From contig CAYLJO010000271.1 of assembly GCA_964383905.1 (NCBI GenBank), forward strand, positions 1 through 7,801: a stretch of DNA of 7,801 nt, read 5' to 3'. Source of the DNA: CAYLJO01 sp964383905. GTDB lineage: Bacteria; Acidobacteriota; Blastocatellia; Pyrinomonadales; Pyrinomonadaceae. A program made the translations under genes and the position numbers. This document shows positions 1 to 5,140 of this stretch, piece after piece. Within the stretch, counting starts at the first letter, position 1; the number at the start of each line of letters is the position of its first letter. The notes under the pieces were generated by a model, which saw nothing but the letters and a program-made list of their open reading frames with translations, was not told where the DNA came from and searched no databases.

Positions 1-37
1 GAGGACGCAGAGGACACAGAGGGAAAACAGAGGAAAC
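1..37. repeat. CAGAGG-type degenerate repeat block, first copy
   Basis: Reading the plus strand, short units ending in CAGAGG recur at roughly 9-11 nt steps (GCAGAGGAC, ACAGAGGGAAA, ACAGAGGAAA). The block lies downstream of the cysteine-rich gene at 76-360 and may continue beyond the left edge. The same unit type recurs at 448-490 and in the spacer before xerD. Its function is not known to me; it looks like a dispersed intergenic repeat rather than coding sequence. Confidence 0.6.
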
Positions 38-75
38 AAAGAACAAACAAATAGGTCCGGCAGCAGCCACAGAGA

Positions 76-360
76 TCAGCAGATGCATAGGGAGATAAAT
101 TTTTCAGCACAGTTTGGGCATGCCCCGTTGGCAAGGTCACAGTTAACATGCTGGTGGGGAAACGCAAGGACAAAGCGTGCCCTGCATTTGCGGCAATTAA
201 CTTCCCCCTTCCCGACAAGTTGGCCGTAGCGGTCGCACTTCTCTTCATGCCCTTCATCGAGGGAAGTAATGTATTCTTCTTCCGTGATCCGGAGCGGAAA
301 GGTATGCCCACAATCACAGCACCGGTACCGGATCTCCCTTTGATAGAGTGGCTCGCCCAT
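76..360 (-). CDS. Small cysteine-rich zinc-ribbon protein, function unknown
   Basis: This 94-residue protein has 11 cysteines, including three CxxC knuckles: C14-x2-C17, C56-x2-C59 and C81-x2-C84, with further cysteines at 15, 42, 74, 92 and 94. The first two knuckles, about 40 residues apart, have the spacing of a four-cysteine zinc ribbon, and C74/C81/C84/C92 could form a second site. The CDCGHTF and CPNCAEKF contexts are typical of zinc-ribbon folds. There is no signal peptide or membrane segment, so it is probably cytoplasmic. The start is well defined: an in-frame TGA lies four codons upstream of the ATG, and GAGGAGG sits about 8 nt before it. It stands alone between CAGAGG repeats. A role in nucleic-acid or protein binding is possible, but I do not recognise the family and assign no function. 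Confidence 0.75.
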   Translation of the reverse strand: MGEPLYQREIRYRCCDCGHTFPLRITEEEYITSLDEGHEEKCDRYGQLVGKGEVNCRKCRARFVLAFPHQHVNCDLANGACPNCAEKFISLCIC

Positions 361-447
361 GGGAAGGCCTCCTCAGCGGCAACAGCCCTCTCCTGGCAAA
401 CTTCCCGGGATAGGCAGAACCGGAGTTCAGCAGGCGTGAAGATTGAA

Positions 448-490
448 CCGCAGAGGACCGGAGAGGTACGCGGAGGAAAGACAAGAGGGG
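448..490. repeat. CAGAGG-type degenerate repeat block, second copy
   Basis: The plus strand carries GCAGAGGAC, GGAGAGGTA, GCGGAGGAAA and CAAGAGGGG in succession, the same unit as at 1-37 and 5141-5262. It lies about 90 nt upstream of the start of the cysteine-rich gene, so that gene is bracketed by two copies in the same orientation. It has no coding potential in either strand that I would support. Confidence 0.5.
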
Positions 491-831
491 CAAGAGTAGC
501 CAGCAGAATTCGGACTCATCGTGCCGGTTGAAATTCTGTTCGGCTATGCTGTCCGGCCGGCCCGATCAGCTCAACTCGTCCACTGGCAAGTACGCGCGCC
601 ACGGCAAAGGTGCGTTTCCCCCATGCTGCGCCCGGGCATCACTTCGGCACGAAAGGTCAGAGGCATCCCAACCCTCGCCCAGGGACGAGCGGCCAATGTG
701 TGCTTGCGGCGCGTGTGAGCTATTGGTCGTTTAAGCCTGAACACGTGAATAGATGAGCCTCCGCATACGGTCAGAGCACAGCACGTCGATCTTCTGCGGC
801 TCGATCAGCGCCGCCACCTCGCCCGTTTAAT
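491..831. other. Intergenic stretch with no supported gene
   Basis: Between the second CAGAGG block and the heptad array after infA I find no convincing gene. Open frames of 65-68 codons exist on the plus strand near 521-734, but they are arginine-rich, overlap each other in different frames, lack a good Shine-Dalgarno and resemble nothing I know. On the minus strand a 31-codon open stretch (826-734, ending at a TAA at 731-733) has protein-like composition (it ends CSDRMRRLIYSRVQA) but no ATG at its head; it may be the tail of a decayed gene. I see no tRNA or CRISPR repeat. Confidence 0.5.
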
Positions 832-917
832 AGTCTGGAGTCTAGAAGTCTGGAGTCGAATACAAGAACTGCCCACTGATTTTTGACTTCGAGACTCACG
901 ACTCCAGACTCCAGACT
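832..917. repeat. Inverted AGTCNNN heptad array at the infA stop codon
   Basis: The left arm has AGTC at 832, 839, 847 and 854; the right arm has its complement GACT at 885, 893, 900, 907 and 914. Steps are 7 nt with an occasional 8. The 11-mer AGTCTGGAGTC occurs twice on the left (832, 847) and its exact complement twice on the right (900, 907), so the region can fold into a long imperfect hairpin with a loop of about 30 nt. The right arm touches the infA stop codon (917-919), so the infA transcript would carry this hairpin straight after its stop. It may act as a 3' stabiliser or terminator, but there is no clear U tract. A sister structure follows xerD at 4066-4207. Confidence 0.75.
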
Positions 918-1138
918 TACTTATACCTGTACGTAATGCGTCCCCTGGTCAGATCATACGGCGACATCTCGACGCTGACGCGGTCGCCCAGCTGTATACG
1001 GATGTAGTTCTTGCGCATCTTGCCGGAAATCTGGGCCAGTACGACGTGGTCGCTGCCGTCAAGACGCACCTTGAAAGAGGCGTTGGGCTGCTTATCGATG
1101 ATCACGCCCTCGGCCGGAATCAGATCTTCTTTAGCCAA
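917..1138 (-). CDS. infA: Translation initiation factor IF-1
   Basis: The product is 73 residues, one more than the usual 72. IF-1 is an OB-fold protein that occupies the 30S A site during initiation together with IF-2 and IF-3. Diagnostic stretches are MAKED at the start, ISGKMRKNYIRI (residues 37-48) and the C-terminal SPYDLTRGRITYRYK, all near-identical to the family. The extra residue appears to be in the GSDHVV turn (28-33). The MAKED start corresponds to a TTG codon (complement of CAA at 1136-1138), with GGGGAG about 8 nt upstream; no better in-frame start gives the family N-terminus. The gene follows the DEAD-box helicase by 66 nt, and no rpmJ or ribosomal protein gene is next to it, unlike the common secY-infA-rpmJ arrangement. 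It could be a second infA copy in this genome. Confidence 0.96.
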   Translation of the reverse strand: MAKEDLIPAEGVIIDKQPNASFKVRLDGSDHVVLAQISGKMRKNYIRIQLGDRVSVEMSPYDLTRGRITYRYK

Positions 1139-1156
1139 AAGTTTTCTCCCCAGTTA

Positions 1157-1194
1157 AAATTGATACCGTGCAGCACGATACATTAAATCAATTT
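1157..1194. promoter_or_regulatory. Palindrome in the helicase-infA gap, possible attenuator
   Basis: AAATTGAT (1157-1164) is the exact complement of ATCAATTT (1187-1194). Centred between them, CGTG (1167-1170) and CACG (1174-1177) form a second stem around a 3-nt loop. On the minus-strand transcript the structure follows the helicase stop by about 10 nt, is followed by four U residues, and ends 18 nt before the TTG start of infA. It could be a weak terminator/attenuator between the two genes, an mRNA processing site, or a protein-binding palindrome. The symmetry is seen directly; the role is inferred. Confidence 0.45.
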
Positions 1195-1204
1195 CTCTCA
1201 ACTA

Positions 1205-2437
1205 TTACCTGCTCGCCCGGCGTGGCCGGAATGAGCGCCGTCTGGTACTACTACTGCTCCGATGCCGACCGAGCGCCAATGCTTTAGCGCCGCTGTGGCC
1301 CGCCTCTTTGACGCCCCCGAAAGCGGGCAACCATACGCGTTCGATCGCTTGTCCCGTGAGCCGTTCGATGGCGCGCAGCGGCAGCTCCTCGACCGGCGTG
1401 ACCAGCGTAATAGCACGGCCCGTGTTGCCGGCGCGACCCGTGCGCCCAATCCGGTGCACATAATCTTCGGGCGCGGCGGGCACATCGTAGTTGATGACGT
1501 GCGAGATCGAATCGACGTCTATCCCGCGCGCGGCGATGTCTGTCGCGACAAGGACGCGATGGCGGCCGTCCTTGAAACCGCGCAGGGCAGCCTCACGCTG
1601 TGGCTGTGTACGATCGGCATGAATACGATTAACCTTATGTTCGCGCGCGGCGAGAATGTGTGAGAGGCGCTCGGCCCCGCGCCTGGTGCGCGTAAAGACC
1701 AGAACGCGTTCGAAGCGCTCGCGCTCGAGCAGGTCGAGCAGCAGCGCCGTCTTCGATTCCGTCGCGACCGGGTAAGCCGTCTGCTCGACGGTCACGGCGG
1801 CGCGACCGCGCGGGTTGACTTCGACGAGTTTCGGTTGGCGCATCGTCGAGCGCGCAATCTCTTCAATGGCGGGCGACATCGTGGCCGAGAAGAGCAGCGT
1901 CTGCCGACCGGTCGGGAGCTTTGCGAGCACCCGGCGGATGGCCGGCCAGAATCCCATATCAAGCATGCGGTCGGCTTCATCCAGCACGAGCACCTCTACA
2001 TCAGAGAGGTCTATCGAGCCGCGCTCGACGTGATCGAGCAGGCGCCCCGGCGTCGCCACAATAAGTTCGGCGTTGCGGCGGAGAGCTTCTCTCTGCCGCG
2101 CCATACTCGCGCCGCCGATGATGCTCGCGCAGCGCATACCCTTTTTCGGGGCAAGCTGGCGATAACTGGCCTCGATTTGCGAGGCGAGCTCGCGCGTCGG
2201 GGCGAGAATGAGCACACGGACGCGAGCCGTGGGCCGCGGCGTCTCCAACATTTTCTGGATGATCGGGAGGAGGAAAGCGGCCGTCTTTCCCGTGCCGGTT
2301 TCCGCACAGCCGATCAGGTCGGAGCCGCTCAGGATGACAGGGATGGCCTGTCTTTGAATCGGTGTTGGTTCGGTGTATCCGAGAGACTCGCAGCCTTTGA
2401 GGGTCGCGGCATGCAGTCCCAGGTTAGAAAAACTCAT
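1205..2437 (-). CDS. DEAD-box ATP-dependent RNA helicase (RhlE-like)
   Basis: This 410-residue protein unwinds RNA duplexes using ATP; relatives act in ribosome assembly, mRNA decay and cold adaptation. Motifs in order: Q motif with F3 and PTPIQ (24-28), Walker A AETGTGKT (45-52), PTREL (80-84), GG (108-109), TPGR (129-132), DEAD (153-156), SAT (184-186), then in the second RecA domain FTRT (248-251), DIAARGID (300-307) and HRIGRTGR (328-335). Both RecA domains are complete. A short basic Ser/Arg-rich tail (about 390-410) probably helps RNA binding; there is no DbpA- or CsdA-type C-terminal domain. The ATG has GAAGGA about 6 nt upstream. It lies between the RRM-protein gene, from which a terminator-like hairpin separates it, and infA 66 nt downstream. 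I judge RhlE-like from length and overall pattern; the exact subfamily is uncertain. Confidence 0.95.
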   Translation of the reverse strand: MSFSNLGLHAATLKGCESLGYTEPTPIQRQAIPVILSGSDLIGCAETGTGKTAAFLLPIIQKMLETPRPTARVRVLILAPTRELASQIEASYRQLAPKKGMRCASIIGGASMARQREALRRNAELIVATPGRLLDHVERGSIDLSDVEVLVLDEADRMLDMGFWPAIRRVLAKLPTGRQTLLFSATMSPAIEEIARSTMRQPKLVEVNPRGRAAVTVEQTAYPVATESKTALLLDLLERERFERVLVFTRTRRGAERLSHILAAREHKVNRIHADRTQPQREAALRGFKDGRHRVLVATDIAARGIDVDSISHVINYDVPAAPEDYVHRIGRTGRAGNTGRAITLVTPVEELPLRAIERLTGQAIERVWLPAFGGVKEAGHSGAKALALGRHRSSSSTRRRSFRPRRASR

Positions 2438-2448
2438 TTAAATCCTTC

Positions 2449-2479
2449 GTGCGCTAAACAAATGAAATGTTAGTGCGCT
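2449..2479. promoter_or_regulatory. Direct repeat GTGCGCT in helicase upstream region
   Basis: The heptamer GTGCGCT occurs at 2449-2455 and again at 2473-2479, 24 bp apart start to start, in the short AT-rich gap between the RRM-gene terminator and the helicase ATG. Two helical turns is a typical spacing for an activator or repressor that binds one face of the DNA. With only two 7-mers this could be chance. Confidence 0.2.
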
Positions 2480-2489
2480 TTGTGTTGCT

Positions 2490-2530
2490 AAAATGAAAGG
2501 CCCCCGGCTCTAACGTTTGTTGACGGGGGC
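2490..2530 (-). terminator. Rho-independent-like terminator after the RRM gene
   Basis: On the minus strand, GCCCCCG (2530-2524) pairs perfectly with CGGGGGC (2506-2500) around a 17-nt loop and is followed by CTTTCATTTT (2499-2490). The stem is strong but the U tract is interrupted. It lies about 40 nt after the stop codon of the RRM-protein gene, so it should end or reduce transcription before the helicase gene. Confidence 0.55.
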
Positions 2531-2568
2531 ACTTTCGATAGAGGTACAATGGTTATTTGAGGGCCTGT

Positions 2569-2946
2569 TTACCAGCGGGGCTCGCGATCACCGCCTCCGC
2601 CGTAACCGCCCCGGTCACCGCCACGGCCACCACCATATCCGCCGCGGCCACCGCCGCGATTGCCGCCAAAGCCGCCCCGGCCACCACCACCGCGGTTTTC
2701 GCGGGGGCGGGCTTCGTTCACAGTCAGGTTACGACCGTTGAGCTCTTTGCCGTTGAATTGTTCGATGGCCTTCTGGCCTTCTTCGTTCGAGGACATCTCG
2801 ATGAAGCCGAAGCCGCGCGAGCGTCCCGTGTCACGATCTTCGACGATGGAAGCTGACTGAACTGTTCCCGCCTGGCCAAACAGTGCTTCCAAGTCCTGGG
2901 TCGAGGTCTGGAAGCTGAGATTACCGACATAAAGTTTCATAGACAT
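2569..2946 (-). CDS. Glycine-rich RRM RNA-binding protein
   Basis: This 125-residue protein has one RNA-recognition motif followed by an RGG-rich tail. RNP2 is LYVGNL (5-10) and RNP1 is RGFGFIEM (44-51), with the aromatic residues Y6, F46 and F48 that stack on RNA bases. Residues 86-125 are almost all Gly, Arg, Tyr and Asp in GGYGGGRGG-like repeats, ending REPRW. The layout matches the cyanobacterial/environmental-bacterial Rbp family of small RNA-binding proteins, some of which are cold-induced RNA chaperones. The ATG at 2946 is favoured over the in-frame ATG at 2940 because GGAGAGG lies about 9 nt upstream of the former. Upstream is a 348-nt leader whose last hairpin contains that Shine-Dalgarno; downstream is a terminator-like hairpin and then the DEAD-box helicase. 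The glycine-rich tail is the likely source of a long plus-strand shadow frame. Confidence 0.95.
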   Translation of the reverse strand: MSMKLYVGNLSFQTSTQDLEALFGQAGTVQSASIVEDRDTGRSRGFGFIEMSSNEEGQKAIEQFNGKELNGRNLTVNEARPRENRGGGGRGGFGGNRGGGRGGYGGGRGGDRGGYGGGGDREPRW

Positions 2947-3294
2947 ATGTGTTTACCTCTCCTTAAGGTAAGGAGTATTAAAAGAAGCTCGAATTGAATT
3001 GGCTTCGGAGTAACGGTCGCAGCGAAGGCTCAGGTTCGGATGCTCTGTGGAGCGGCTTCTGGGGTTGAAAGTGGCCGCCCTCGTGTCATCCAAAGCGCTG
3101 CCGCGGGTTGCTAAAGCGCGGGGCGCATCACCGTTGATGCATGAGAGAGGCAGTAACAAACAACTATGATGCACTAATTAGGGGTTAAGTTGCAAGTATT
3201 TAGCGTAAAAGTAATGACCAATTTGACCGGCCTGGCTAAAGGGTTTGAAGCCGCCTCAGATTCTTTCGCCCTGTGGGCTTAACGGTGAACGAAA
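2947..3294 (-). other. Long leader/intergenic region before the RRM gene
   Basis: This 348-nt stretch separates the broken cas6 from the RRM gene and must hold the RRM gene's promoter. On the minus strand TTGCAA (about 3195-3190) is followed 18 nt later by CATCAT, a weak promoter match. Downstream are a 6-bp hairpin GCATCA/TGATGC (3125-3130 and 3135-3140) and the Shine-Dalgarno hairpin at 2959-2975. A GTG-started frame of 73 codons (3174-2953) spans the leader and stops 6 nt before the RRM ATG; it has no Shine-Dalgarno and no recognisable similarity, so I do not call it a gene. Long structured leaders are typical of cold-shock mRNAs, which fits but does not prove such regulation. Confidence 0.4.
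2959..2975 (-). promoter_or_regulatory. Hairpin holding the Shine-Dalgarno of the RRM gene
   Basis: On the mRNA, CTCCTTA (2975-2969) and TAAGGAG (2965-2959) are perfect complements around a 3-nt CCU loop. The 3' arm is the Shine-Dalgarno core AAGGAG; the RRM-gene ATG follows 12 nt later. A closed hairpin would hide the ribosome site. It could also be a DNA palindrome read by a repressor. The pairing is seen in the sequence; the regulatory role is inferred. Confidence 0.55.
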
Positions 3295-4053
3295 TCATGC
3301 CACCTCGGCCATGCCGAAGCCCATCGAGTTGCGGCTGCCGAACCCCGCCTCGTAGCCAAGCTCGATCAACTCCGGGCTGCCTTCAACCGTGAAGGGCGCC
3401 AGCCAGCCGCGCACCTTGATGCCACGAATGTCTGTGAGCACGGACGCGCGGCGCCCGCGTTTCGCCGCCTCGGCGAGATAGGCCCGGTCCCAGGACCAAC
3501 GCAGGCGATCATCCGCCGGGGCGTGGCCGTAGAGCGCCTAGTATTTGCGCACAAGGTTGCGCCGCATGACCTCGGACCAATCATCATCGGGCGAAAGAAA
3601 GCGAACGCCCCCACGCTCGTCCCGCACGGATTCGGTGATGGGGGAAAGAGCACGAAAGCTCATGCGCCCGGAGAAGACGGGCGCAGGTAAGGTCTCGGCC
3701 TGCTGCAGTGAAAAGTGCGCGCCCGCAATGACGAATGTCTCGCTCTGAAAGAGACCCGTCACAAAATGCTCGACGAACTCGGCGACCGGCGAGCCGATCT
3801 GGAGGGAGACCGCTGGGTCTTCGAGCGCCAGTTGATCGCCAGCGACGCGGCTGCGGCGGGGGCTGAGGCGCGAAAAGGTGAACAGCTTGAATCTACGCCC
3901 CTCCGCGTTGAACCCCTCGTCGTGAAGCCGGGCGGCGAAATCGGTCGAAGCGGTGTCGAGGATACTGTAGACGAGCGATGCGACCGTGTGATTGTAGTTG
4001 AGCGGCAGGCGCACGGATCGACCGGACGCGAGTAATGTTAGTTTTACGCGCAT
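3295..4053 (-). pseudogene. cas6: Cas6 CRISPR RNA endoribonuclease, broken by one TAG
   Basis: Cas6 cuts CRISPR precursor RNA within its repeats. The frame from ATG 4053 encodes 171 residues, meets TAG at 3538-3540, then stays open for 80 more codons to TGA at 3295-3297; 252 codons in all, a normal Cas6 length. N-terminal family signs are LPLNYNH (16-22), LHDEGF (43-48) and RFKLFTFS (54-61). By memory of Pyrococcus furiosus Cas6 (Tyr31, His46, Lys52), the matching residues here are Y29, H44 and K56, so the active site looks intact. After the stop the frame resumes with ALYGHAPAD and ends with the glycine-rich loop GFGSRNSMGFGMAEV, the Cas6 C-terminal hallmark. Without readthrough the product lacks that loop and the second half of the C-terminal RRM-like domain. 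No start or Shine-Dalgarno suits separate translation of the 3' part. A recent mutation, readthrough or an assembly error are all possible. No array or other cas gene is nearby. Confidence 0.9.
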
Positions 4054-4054
4054 G

Positions 4055-4060
4055 ATTATA
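4055..4060 (-). promoter_or_regulatory. TATAAT box immediately before the cas6 ATG
   Basis: On the minus strand TATAAT ends one base before the cas6 ATG, with a T-rich run upstream. No Shine-Dalgarno is visible and the -35 region (about 4078-4083) is a poor match. If used, transcription would begin at or inside the coding start, giving a leaderless mRNA. The box borders the heptad array, so it may be incidental. Confidence 0.2.
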
Positions 4061-4065
4061 AAAAA

Positions 4066-4207
4066 GAAGTCGAAAGTCCACAGTCTTCAAGTAAGTCAAA
4101 AGTCCAAAGTCAACATGACCCAACCGCTTTTATTAAAAGTTGTTTTAGGCAACCTTGACTTTCGACCTTGGACTTTCGACTTTGGACTTACTTGAAGACT
4201 TTCGACT
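4066..4207. repeat. Inverted AGTCNNN heptad array between xerD and cas6
   Basis: The left arm has AGTC at 4068, 4075, 4082, 4094, 4101 and 4108; the right arm has GACT at 4157, 4171, 4178, 4185, 4197 and 4204, with GACC at 4164. All steps are 7 nt except one of 12 on each arm. That 12-nt step lies in AGTCTTCAAGTAAGTC (4082-4097), whose exact 16-nt complement is at 4185-4200. The arms are separated by about 40 AT-rich nt. The right arm ends 2 nt from the xerD stop codon, so an xerD transcript would enter the hairpin at once; the left arm ends about 12 nt from the cas6 ATG. Design and placement match the array after infA although the variable bases differ (CAA/GAA rather than TGG). Confidence 0.8.
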
Positions 4208-4209
4208 AT

Positions 4210-5139
4210 TCATTCTTCCTTCTCGGCTCCTGCTTGCGCCTCAACCGTGCGCGCTCGCGGGTGGTGACGATCGTAGGCGGCGCGCAGGTGGCGGTCGGTG
4301 ATATGCGTGTAGATTTGTGTGGTGGAGATGTCGCTGTGACCGAGCAGCGCCTGGACCGAGCGTGAGTCGGCCCCGCGCTGCAGCAGGTGTGTGGCGAAGC
4401 TGTGGCGCAACGTGTGTGGCGAGACGCCCCGCAAGCCTAAGCCGCCGGCATAGCCCTTCAGCAGGGCCCAGACGAAGTCGCGTGTGAGCGGTTGCCCGCT
4501 CCGCTTGAGAAATAGCTGCGGACGGCCGTGCTTGCCGGATCTGGCGCGCACCCCACGATATTGCTGCAACCAGTAGATGGCGCTCTTGCCGATGGGAATG
4601 CGCCGCTCTTTGCTCCCCTTCCCGTGGCAGAGGACTAATCCGCCGTCAACGTCTACGTCCGCCAGCTTGAGCGACACCAGCTCGGAAACGCGCATTCCCG
4701 TCGCATAAAACAGCTCCAGCATCGCGCGGTCACGAAGCCCGTCTTCCGTCGAGGTGTCGGGCGCGGCAAGCAATTGCTCGATCTCATCTTCGGTCAGAAA
4801 CCGCGGCAGGTGCGCGAGCCGCTGTGGGGTGTCAAGGTCGGCCGCCGGATGGGTTGTGATGTGTCCGTCCAGCATCAGGAAACGGAAGAGGCCGCGCGCG
4901 GCGCTGACCGCCCGTGAGACTGATGACGGCGCGAGCCCCTCTCGCGAGAGCTGCGCGATCCATGCCCTTAAGTCTGTGCGCGTGAGCTCCGGCACGGGCT
5001 TGTTCAATTTCATTGCCCACGCCTCCAGCCGCGCCAGGTCGCGCCCGTAACTGAGAAGCGAGTTCTGCGAGAGCCCCTTCTCCACCTGAATGTAGGCTAG
5101 ATATTCGCGAATCAGATCGCGCTGGCGATTCTTTTCCAT
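4210..5139 (-). CDS. xerD: Tyrosine recombinase XerD
   Basis: This 309-residue recombinase breaks and rejoins DNA through a phosphotyrosine link; XerD, with XerC, resolves chromosome dimers at dif. The N-terminal SAM-like core-binding domain spans about 6-90 and the catalytic domain about 112-295. All catalytic residues are visible: R150 in ATGMRVSEL, K174 in HGKGSKERR, H242 and R245 in SPHTLRHSFATH, H268 in LLGHSDISTTQIYTH, and nucleophile Y277. Numbering is close to E. coli XerD (R148, K172, H244, R247, H270, Y279). The GLRDRAMLELFYATG segment favours XerD over phage integrases. A basic/acidic tail follows residue 293. The ATG at 5139 gives the usual N-terminus; its only Shine-Dalgarno-like sequence, AGAGGA, is supplied by the CAGAGG repeat. 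It is followed by the heptad array and has no phage or transposon genes beside it, which supports a housekeeping role. Confidence 0.95.
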   Translation of the reverse strand: MEKNRQRDLIREYLAYIQVEKGLSQNSLLSYGRDLARLEAWAMKLNKPVPELTRTDLRAWIAQLSREGLAPSSVSRAVSAARGLFRFLMLDGHITTHPAADLDTPQRLAHLPRFLTEDEIEQLLAAPDTSTEDGLRDRAMLELFYATGMRVSELVSLKLADVDVDGGLVLCHGKGSKERRIPIGKSAIYWLQQYRGVRARSGKHGRPQLFLKRSGQPLTRDFVWALLKGYAGGLGLRGVSPHTLRHSFATHLLQRGADSRSVQALLGHSDISTTQIYTHITDRHLRAAYDRHHPRARTVEAQAGAEKEE

Positions 5140-5140
5140 C

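Noticed and set aside
520..545. GGTTGAAATTC, which resembles the T-loop of a tRNA.
   Set aside because: No acceptor stem, anticodon arm or D-loop can be drawn around it.
521..734. Two overlapping plus-strand frames of 65-68 codons in the gap left of infA.
   Set aside because: They have weak starts, arginine- or cysteine-biased composition and no recognisable motif; two frames open at once is typical of GC-rich non-coding DNA.
1815..2473. Long plus-strand open frames opposite the helicase gene.
   Set aside because: They are antisense shadows of a strongly conserved GC-rich gene; their translations match no family and they lack ribosome sites.
2557..2860. Plus-strand Ala/Thr/Pro-rich frames opposite the RRM gene.
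   Set aside because: They are the complement of the Gly/Arg-rich tail codons (GGC/CGC), which give alanine and proline runs on the other strand.
4066..4207. Repeats next to cas6 considered as a CRISPR array.
   Set aside because: The unit is 7 nt and degenerate, the two arms are inverted relative to each other, and there are no unique spacers of 30-40 nt between identical repeats.
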